Shown here piece by piece: positions 7,087-11,340 of a DNA stretch of 11,340 nucleotides. The stretch is taken from positions 1-11,340 of the forward strand of contig JAPLNJ010001165.1 in the NCBI GenBank assembly GCA_026692885.1, given 5' to 3'. Position 1 is the stretch's first letter. Each line of letters begins with the position of its first letter. The notes below the pieces were generated by a model, which did not search any database, had not been told where the DNA came from, and saw only the letters and a list, made by a program, of their open reading frames with translations. The translations under genes and the position numbers were made by a program. Origin of the DNA: Planctomycetota bacterium (GTDB lineage: Bacteria > Planctomycetota > Planctomycetia > Pirellulales > Pirellulaceae).

Positions 7087-7463
7087 GTCCGCTGAGGATT
7101 GCGAAGGGCATCACGGTCGGGTTTTCAGACTGGTCACCACGCTCCGCCGAGATCCGATCCTTAGTGAGTTTGAGGGGATTTCGTGTGCCACTTGCCGGAC
7201 TCATTCGGCACCCGGAAAGTTTGGTAGTGTGAACCGTTCTGGTTTGGGCAACAGGAACACCATGCGCAATCGCGACGTTGGTTCTGGACGCTCGCGAAGT
7301 GCTTTGTGAAACGGCGGGAGCGTGAAGCAGCGGGATATTGTTTAGAATCATCGGGGGGCGGCGACTGATGGAAGCGACCGTCGACAGCCTCGGTTGTGGC
7401 TCGGAGGTCCCCCCCAGGTTTTCTTGTTCCATCCGGGAAGGGATGCCACGGTTGGTACAAATG

Positions 7464-7500
7464 GCGGCGGATCGAGTCAGACTCGATCCGTCGCTTTTTT
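7464..7500 (+). terminator. Strong intrinsic terminator 61 bases upstream of the folK start
   Basis: GCGGCGGATCGAGT (7464-7477) pairs with 7481-7494 across a CAG loop: a 14-bp stem with a single G-U pair. Six T residues (7495-7500) follow directly. This is a textbook rho-independent terminator on the + strand, yet no gene precedes it on that strand. It therefore ends an unannotated RNA or acts as an attenuator in the folK leader. Confidence 0.8.
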
Positions 7501-7561
7501 GCGCGCCGAGGAAGCCTCGTGGGTCTCAGGCGCGCCTGTTGGTAGATCGGTCCCCCACGCT

Positions 7562-8629
7562 ATGGTCACGTGTCTGATTGCCCTCGGCTCGAATCTCGGT
7601 GATCGCTGTGTGGTCTTGACCGAGGCCATCCGGCAACTGGCCTCGCATCCGGACATCCACCTGCTGGCCCGCAGTGACTGGTTCCGCACGCAACCCGTCG
7701 GCGGTCCCGCGGGCCAAGGCGAGTTTGTCAACGCCGCGGTGCGCGTGGAAACGTCGCTGGCGCCCGAATCGCTGTGGGAAGTGCTACACCATCTTGAACA
7801 ACTTATGGGTCGCCAGCGCCGCGAGCGTTGGGCAGCTCGCCGCGTGGACCTGGATCTGCTGTTGTACGGCGACCGAGTTCTGCAAACCCCGCAGTTGACG
7901 ATTCCTCATCCGCGGATGGCGTTTCGGCGTTTCGTCCTGGAGCCAGCCGCGCAAGTCGCTCCGGAAATGCGTCATCCGCTCTGGGGTTGGACCATACAGC
8001 AGTTGCGCGAACACCTCGATACCGCGGCCAATTACATCGCCTTGACGGGCCCGGCGGCGACCGGGAAGACAGGCGTGGCGCGCAGCGTGTCCGAAATACG
8101 GGGAATACGGCTGATCGCCGATTGTCCCGTCGGGCCAGCCTCTCCGTCTGAAATTTCCGAACCCGCGCTGTTACGTCGGCGTGCGGACTTGTTGAGTGTC
8201 GACACGTGGTCTGCCCACCATTCCGGCGCGATCAGCGATTTCTGGATCGGCCAATCCCTCGCTTATGCGCGACTGCAGGAGGCGTTGGAAGCGTCGCCGC
8301 CAGCGGGAGGCGGCGGCCCCCAGTGGCCCCCGCCACTCACGCCCGAAGCGAGTCTTGACCTCGCCCACGAATGGCTCCGACTGCGGTCGCAAGTCGTGTC
8401 GCCGAAATTGATTGTACTGCTTCAACTGCCGGAGGAATCGCGCCGCGACGAGCCGCCCCAGCCGGCCGCCCACCGGGACCACGAGTCGCTCCTCGTCCGA
8501 CACCAAATGGGCGCCGAACTGCACGAGATCCTGCTACACGGACAGCACGGCCCGGTCCTGGTGTTGAACGCCGAGCAACCGGAAACTGTGCTGGCCGAAG
8601 TCACCGCGGCCTGGGATGCCATGCGTTAA
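7562..8629 (+). CDS. folK: FolK (HPPK) fused to a C-terminal P-loop deoxynucleoside-kinase-like domain
   Basis: The 355-residue product starts with a full 6-hydroxymethyl-7,8-dihydropterin pyrophosphokinase: ALGSNLGDR (7-15), GEFVNAAV (53-60), the RW..RRVDLDLL block with metal-binding Asp96 and Asp98, and PHPRM..RRFVLEPAAQVAP (115-134). HPPK transfers pyrophosphate from ATP to the pterin in folate synthesis. From about residue 157 a second domain begins with Walker A GPAATGKT (163-170). ISDFWIGQSLAYARL and SPKLIVLLQLP follow, resembling the deoxynucleoside kinase fold. I do not see the usual catalytic Glu of that family clearly (ADCPVG stands near its place), so activity of the second domain is uncertain. 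The ATG at 7562 is chosen because it begins the conserved core; the upstream open frame crosses a terminator. The ribosome-binding site is weak. Confidence 0.9.
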   Translation: MVTCLIALGSNLGDRCVVLTEAIRQLASHPDIHLLARSDWFRTQPVGGPAGQGEFVNAAVRVETSLAPESLWEVLHHLEQLMGRQRRERWAARRVDLDLLLYGDRVLQTPQLTIPHPRMAFRRFVLEPAAQVAPEMRHPLWGWTIQQLREHLDTAANYIALTGPAATGKTGVARSVSEIRGIRLIADCPVGPASPSEISEPALLRRRADLLSVDTWSAHHSGAISDFWIGQSLAYARLQEALEASPPAGGGGPQWPPPLTPEASLDLAHEWLRLRSQVVSPKLIVLLQLPEESRRDEPPQPAAHRDHESLLVRHQMGAELHEILLHGQHGPVLVLNAEQPETVLAEVTAAWDAMR

Positions 8630-8638
8630 CCGCCCAAC

Positions 8639-8773
8639 GTGCCGCGGGCCGTTCTTAGCGTCCAGCGGCTGCTCGCCGCCATCGACCTACTGGGCAAACA
8701 CCGCAGCGTCGAGGTCATCCGTCGAGACCGCGTTCTCGAAGGCGGTCGAATCCGCTACGATCGCGAGGGATAA
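8639..8773 (+). CDS. Small hypothetical ORF (44 aa) or remnant, in frame after the folK stop
   Basis: After the folK TAA the same frame stays open for 47 codons to TAA 8771-8773. A GTG at 8639 could start a 44-residue protein, MPRAVLSVQRLLAAIDLLGK followed by a charged, Arg-rich end (DRVLEGGRIRYDREG). By my count about three quarters of the codons end in G or C while the middle positions are much lower, as in real genes here. There is no clear ribosome-binding site and no recognised domain. It may be a small gene, a piece of a decayed one, or a lost C-terminal extension of folK. Chance openness over 47 codons in GC-rich DNA is not excluded. Confidence 0.3.
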   Translation: MPRAVLSVQRLLAAIDLLGKHRSVEVIRRDRVLEGGRIRYDREG

Positions 8774-8804
8774 TAGGATCGTCCCTAGCATGACACGTTG
8801 CTCC

Positions 8805-9000
8805 TTTGGAGTGCGGTGACTTGTCACCGCTTTTCATTGACGCATCCGTCCGACAGGCACAGTTACTTAACCACCTCGTCCCCATGCCTGCCGTCGCGCC
8901 CGCGACCATCGCGGACCATCCGCACCTGTCTCTCGGTGTTTGCACAGCCGGACCTCTGCAGGGCGTCTTGAAAAGCGGTGACGGGTCACCGCACTCCAAA
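8805..9000. repeat. Paired inverted REP element (BIME) downstream of the RAYT gene
   Basis: The left REP (8805-8840) begins TTTGGAGTGCGGTGAC and contains the stem GCGGTGAC/GTCACCGC around TT. The right REP (8968-9000) is the inverted form, ending GTCACCGCACTCCAAA, with GG in the loop. The two ends are themselves complementary over about 33 bases, so the 196-bp unit has terminal inverted repeats each of which is a hairpin. Between them is a conserved hairpin CCGCGA/TCGCGG (CCA loop, around 8897-8912). The unit ends 13 bases from the RAYT stop. Confidence 0.85.
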
Positions 9001-9013
9001 GGGGCACTCCAAG

Positions 9014-9802
9014 TCAGAAGTCGTCGGGGACCTTGAGGCGGTCGGTCTTGAAGCCGTAGATCGTCTTGATCATGGCCCGCGTGGCGGTGCGTTCGAACCA
9101 GGCGGCTGAACACCAGGGATACTGGTTCGCGACTCGCACCAAGCCGTGTTTCACGGGGTTCTGGTGAACGTAATTCAACCGAGCAAGATAGGACTTCTCG
9201 TAGGTAAGTTCCGTATCCCAGAAGTTGTGCCACACCTTGCGTCCCGACTGACCGTCGAGTTCATTCAACTTTCGGGCGCAATCAGCGTGTAATTGGCTGA
9301 GCATAGATCGTATGCCTTTTGCGTCATCCAGTCCATGTGCCACGAAGTGGTAGTGGTTCGCGAAAACGGCCCAAGCTTCCAGCTGCCAGCCATACTGGTG
9401 GGCCAAGGAAAGCAATTGGTTCTCCAGAAACGTGAGTTTCTCGGGAGTATCGAACAAGCGTGTTTTGTGCCAAGTGCCAGCGGTGACGATGTAGTTGCCG
9501 TGCTCGGACAGGCGATGGACGGGAGCGTGCGGCCAATCCTTCGTGGGCTGATGCGGCAACGTCGACGGGAGCGGTATCCCGGAATTGGGCGTCAAGGCAA
9601 GCGGCGACGGGATACCCGCTTGGGGTCCACCGCCGTCCAAAGAGGGCACGCCAGCCATCAACGCCGCCGCGTCGGCGGACAAGCGATTCTCCTGCAGCAA
9701 CTGGCGCGCGAGCCGACAACGCAACTCGCGTTCCAGTGCCTCCAGGGAACCACCGCTGGCCTTCAGCAACTCGTCAGGAACGGGAATGGTGATGGAGTTC
9801 AT
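9014..9802 (-). CDS. REP-associated tyrosine transposase (Y1/HUH) with UPF0175-like N-terminal segment
   Basis: The 262-residue protein has three parts. Residues 1-52 (MNSITIPVPDELLKASG, then ERELRCRLARQLLQENRLSADAAALMAG) resemble the first part of UPF0175 proteins, up to the first helix of the helix-turn-helix. Residues 54-68 are encoded by an embedded REP copy and start a Gly/Pro linker to about 90. Residues about 95-240 are a Y1 transposase with HUH motif His150-Tyr151-His152 (NHYHF), likely nucleophile Tyr211 in NYVHQNPVKHGLV, and PWCSAAWF, as in RAYTs. These enzymes cut and join single-stranded REP hairpins. The gene sits between two REP pairs, its probable substrates. The ATG at 9802 begins the UPF0175-like core; another in-frame ATG at 9847, inside the REP, would add 15 residues. 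Neither has a good ribosome-binding site. Confidence 0.88.
   Translation of the reverse strand: MNSITIPVPDELLKASGGSLEALERELRCRLARQLLQENRLSADAAALMAGVPSLDGGGPQAGIPSPLALTPNSGIPLPSTLPHQPTKDWPHAPVHRLSEHGNYIVTAGTWHKTRLFDTPEKLTFLENQLLSLAHQYGWQLEAWAVFANHYHFVAHGLDDAKGIRSMLSQLHADCARKLNELDGQSGRKVWHNFWDTELTYEKSYLARLNYVHQNPVKHGLVRVANQYPWCSAAWFERTATRAMIKTIYGFKTDRLKVPDDF
9599..9641 (+). repeat. REP copy embedded in frame within the RAYT coding sequence
   Basis: The arms AAGCGGCGACGGGATACCC (9599-9617) and GGGTCCACCGCCGTCCAAA (9623-9641) match the REP at 9804-9846 read in the opposite direction at 34 of 38 arm positions; only the loop differs (5 against 3 bases). On the - strand it is translated as RAYT residues 54-68. 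Both copies carry the longer TACCC...GGGTCC inner stem, not the short GG/TT loop of the other REPs, so they are a sub-family. Confidence 0.8.
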
Positions 9803-10010
9803 TTGGAGTGCGGTGGACCCAGAGGGTACCCCGTCACCGCTTTTCATTGACTTTCTGTTACGGAAAGCTCACGGATTCACGCAGCCGCCTAGCGTCCGTG
9901 CTTGCCGTCGCGCCCGCGACTATCGCGGACCGCAACTGTCTCTCGTTGTTTGCACAGCCTGACCTCGGCACGGCGTGTTGAAAAGCGGTGACGGGTCACC
10001 GCACTCCAAA
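9802..10010. repeat. Paired inverted REP element (BIME) upstream of the RAYT gene
   Basis: The left REP (9802-9850) starts at the RAYT ATG, begins TTTGGAGTGCGGTGG and ends TTTTCATTGA, with an extended ACCC AGA GGGT inner stem. The right REP (9978-10010) is GCGGTGAC GG GTCACCGC followed by ACTCCAAA. The interior resembles the 8805-9000 element from about 8887 (TGCCGTCGCGCCCGCGA), including the hairpin CCGCGA/TCGCGG with a CTA loop, so the stem is kept while the loop changes. The gap 9803-10169 holds only this unit, its half copy and the promoter at 10119. Confidence 0.85.
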
Positions 10011-10102
10011 GCGCGGACCATCCGCACCTGCCTGTCGGCGTTTGTGTAGCCTGACCTCGGCACGGCGTGTTGAAAAGCGGTGACGGGTCACCGCACTCCA
10101 AA
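10011..10102. repeat. Extra half REP unit in tandem
   Basis: This 92-base stretch repeats the right half of the preceding element: GCGGACCATCCGCACCTG, then GCCTGACCTCGGCACGGCG, then the REP hairpin ending at 10102. It shares CATCCGCACCTG with the downstream-flank copy (8908-9000) rather than with its immediate neighbour. This suggests exchange between the two flanks. Confidence 0.75.
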
Positions 10103-10118
10103 TTTGTCGCATGCCAAG

Positions 10119-10147
10119 TTGCTGAAGGGACTGCCAGCGTAGATAAT
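10119..10147 (+). promoter_or_regulatory. Candidate promoter for the UroD-like gene
   Basis: TTGCTG (10119-10124), 17 bases, then GATAAT (10142-10147). The -10 matches five of six consensus bases. Initiation near 10154 would leave a leader of about 16 bases before the ATG at 10170. It begins 17 bases after the last REP hairpin. Confidence 0.45.
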
Positions 10148-10169
10148 ACGCGGCCAACGGAAACGAATT

Positions 10170-11144
10170 ATGCTCACACGTAGATCCCTTGTCGATCAGG
10201 CCATTGCCTTTGCCAATCCGCCGCGAATCCCGCTCTGGTTCGTGAATTGCGACCAGACGGAGGGCGACGTGCTGATGTACCATCTGTCGCTGGGCCGTGC
10301 AGGCGATGGGTCGGGCAACGATTGGGATTGGTCCGATAACGAATGGGGCTATCATCTGGAGAAGCTCGACGACGGCACCATGGGACACCCCCTGGAGCCG
10401 CTCTTGCCCACTTGGGCGACCGCCGCAGAATTGCGACCGCCGCTACTCCGCGAGGCGGAACGCTTCGCCAGTCTGCCACGCTACCTGGCCCGCTGCGAAG
10501 ACCGGTATCGGCTGGCCTCACTGGACCTCAGCGGCTTCACGGTCTACACGCTGCTCCGCGGCTTCGAGCATGCCATGGAGGATTTCCTGCTGGAGCCGGA
10601 ACGGTTTGCGTGGCTGATGAACATGATCTTCGATTTCGAGTGCGAACTGCTGCGACTGGCCGCGCAGCACGGCTTCCACGGCATCCACTTCGCCGATGAC
10701 TGGGCCACGCAACGCGGGATGATGATCGCGCCGGAAATGTGGCGGCAACTATTCCAGCCGGGGTACCAGCGGCAGTTCGCCTTGGCCCATCAACTGGGGT
10801 TGCACGTCTGGTATCATTGCTGCGGCGATTTCACACCGATCGCCGAGGACTTCCACGAGATCGGCGTGGACGTCTTGAATATTTCGCAGCCCAACGTGGT
10901 CGACGTGGACGCCGTCGGCTCACGATTACGGGGCCGGCAGTGCTTCCTGATCCCGATCAGCTACCAAACCGTCTCGATCCACGGTACCGTCGACGAGATC
11001 TACGCCGAGGCCGAACGGTTGCACCAGGTGCTCGGCACGCCGCGAGGCGGTTTCATTGGTTACATCGAGGAGTACAGCTGCATGGGCATGTCCCCGCAGA
11101 ACTACCGGGCCTGCGCCGAATCGTTTCGGCGACTTAAAGTCTGA
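10170..11144 (+). CDS. Uroporphyrinogen decarboxylase/MtaA-CmuA superfamily protein
   Basis: The 324-residue protein fits the UroD-like TIM barrel by its overall pattern: RIPLWFVN near the start, FADDWATQRGMMIAPEMWRQLFQPGYQR (split here at about 174-201), HVWYHCCGD (212-220) and a C-terminal GFIGYIEEYSC element. His216, Cys218 and Cys304 form an H-x-C ... C pattern like the zinc ligands of cobalamin-dependent methyltransferases (MtaA/MtbA, CmuA). This points to methyl transfer rather than to haem-synthesis HemE, whose N-terminal Arg/Asp motif I do not see. The natural methyl donor is unknown, and no corrinoid protein gene is adjacent. The ATG at 10170 follows a weak GGAA; a promoter candidate lies just upstream. 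Confidence 0.8.
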   Translation: MLTRRSLVDQAIAFANPPRIPLWFVNCDQTEGDVLMYHLSLGRAGDGSGNDWDWSDNEWGYHLEKLDDGTMGHPLEPLLPTWATAAELRPPLLREAERFASLPRYLARCEDRYRLASLDLSGFTVYTLLRGFEHAMEDFLLEPERFAWLMNMIFDFECELLRLAAQHGFHGIHFADDWATQRGMMIAPEMWRQLFQPGYQRQFALAHQLGLHVWYHCCGDFTPIAEDFHEIGVDVLNISQPNVVDVDAVGSRLRGRQCFLIPISYQTVSIHGTVDEIYAEAERLHQVLGTPRGGFIGYIEEYSCMGMSPQNYRACAESFRRLKV

Positions 11145-11170
11145 CGTGTCGGCGCGGCCGAGAAATAGCT

Positions 11171-11198
11171 CCCTCGCCCCGGTGCTCCGGGGAGAGGG
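11171..11198. repeat. CCCTCGCCCCGG/CCGGGGAGAGGG hairpin downstream of the UroD-like gene
   Basis: CCCTC-GCCCCGG and CCGGGG-AGAGGG pair around TGCT, 27 bases past the stop codon. No T-run follows. It looks like a dispersed GC-rich palindrome that could slow transcription rather than a classical terminator. Confidence 0.5.
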
Positions 11199-11270
11199 CC
11201 GGGGTGGGACGGCGAATGCCGATGTTGTTCTTGCCGCCCTTCTTTGGCTTTGGAAGGGCGCGATTGGTCT

Positions 11271-11327
11271 TGGGAGGGCGAGGCTCCGGCCGAGCTTGGT
11301 TCTGGGAGGGCGAGGCTCCGGCCGAGC
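11271..11327. repeat. Two identical 25-bp GGGAGGGCGAGGCTCC repeats, 32 bp apart
   Basis: Positions 11271-11295 and 11303-11327 are identical, beginning TGGGAGGGCGAGGCTCC and ending GGCCGAGC. Each contains the small stem GGCTC/GAGC around CGGCC. A partial relative (TGGAAGGGCGCG) starts at 11251. The 32-base period hints at an array continuing beyond the window. A diverged copy is at 5784-5807. Confidence 0.7.
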
Positions 11328-11340
11328 CACCGCAGCTCGG

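Larger units (their letters stand above)
6797..7561. other. 765-bp divergent intergenic region between the aldo/keto reductase and folK
   Basis: Open frames exist on both strands here, but their translations are rich in Ser, Arg and Pro, lack recognisable motifs and have no ribosome-binding sites, so I call none of them. The region contains a TTGACA promoter candidate (7059-7086) and a strong intrinsic terminator (7464-7500), both on the + strand. A TAGAAT -10-like box is at 7343-7348. I looked for RNase P RNA, tmRNA and SRP RNA signature sequences and did not see them. Confidence 0.5.

Noticed and set aside
5897..7309. 470-codon + strand frame antisense to the aldo/keto reductase
   Set aside because: It overlaps a complete aldo/keto reductase with all four catalytic residues, and its own translation is low-quality Arg/His-rich sequence running into the non-coding gap.
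6944..7432. 162-codon - strand frame in the folK upstream gap
   Set aside because: No ribosome-binding site, no recognisable motif, and Ser/Pro/Arg-rich composition. It also runs across the region framed by the promoter candidate and near the terminator on the other strand.
7090..7500. RNase P RNA, tmRNA or SRP RNA in the folK upstream gap
   Set aside because: The length would suit RNase P RNA, but I see neither its GAGGAAAGTCC core, nor a tmRNA 3' end, nor the SRP GGAAGG loop context.
7394..7561. Upstream in-frame extension of folK
   Set aside because: It would read through the terminator hairpin and its T-run, and adds sequence unlike any FolK N-terminus.
8715..9233. 172-codon - strand frame over the REP pair
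   Set aside because: It crosses the repeats and the 3' end of the RAYT in another frame and has no protein-like segment.
8805..10102. Could the repeats be a CRISPR array?
   Set aside because: The units are inverted pairs with conserved interiors, the copies are irregularly spaced around a transposase gene, and no cas genes are present.

Overview
The window is GC-rich, densely coding DNA. It most likely comes from a Gram-negative member of the Planctomycetota, perhaps a Pirellulales-type chromosome. That placement is an inference from three things: a complete back half of the ADP-heptose (LPS core) pathway, a FolK protein with an extra P-loop kinase-like domain, and an unusually high load of short palindromic repeats with a resident REP-associated tyrosine transposase. 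No marker gene proves it.

Layout. The first 102 bases are the tail of an unidentified + strand gene. From about 3404 down to 158, read on the - strand, come gmhB, hldD and hldE: heptose bisphosphate phosphatase, ADP-heptose epimerase, and bifunctional heptose kinase/adenylyltransferase. gmhB and hldD are tightly coupled, while a 121-bp MITE-like inverted repeat lies between hldD and hldE. Upstream on the same strand are a CoA-disulfide reductase fused to a rhodanese domain (3602-5275) and an aldo/keto reductase (5819-6796). The gaps between these genes hold palindromic elements, including a perfect 32-bp inverted repeat at 5496-5591 and a run of five hairpins at 3455-3598. A 765-bp gap separates the aldo/keto reductase from a divergent + strand folK. 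This gap has no convincing gene, but it holds a strong intrinsic terminator only 61 bases ahead of the folK start and a TTGACA promoter candidate about 400 bases before that terminator.

folK (7562-8629) carries an extra C-terminal P-loop domain. It is followed, in the same frame after its stop, by a 44-codon coding-like stretch. Next comes a compact REP/RAYT locus (8805-10102). A Y1 (HUH) transposase on the - strand sits exactly between two roughly 200-bp elements, each built of two inverted palindromic REPs, with an extra half-unit on one side. A sixth REP copy lies inside the transposase gene and is translated as a Gly/Pro-rich linker. That linker joins an N-terminal segment resembling the first part of a UPF0175 (antitoxin-like) protein to the transposase domain. 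This REP-built fusion is the most unusual thing in the window. The window closes with a uroporphyrinogen decarboxylase/MtaA-like methyltransferase-fold gene (10170-11144) with its own promoter candidate, then another cluster of short repeats.

How the genes relate. gmhB-hldD-hldE form one pathway: heptose-1,7-bisphosphate to heptose-1-phosphate, then ADP-heptose, then epimerisation. gmhA is not in the window. The other genes look like unrelated housekeeping or redox functions. At least five distinct palindrome families occur in 11 kb, but only one has its likely transposase here; the others must be moved from elsewhere or be relics.
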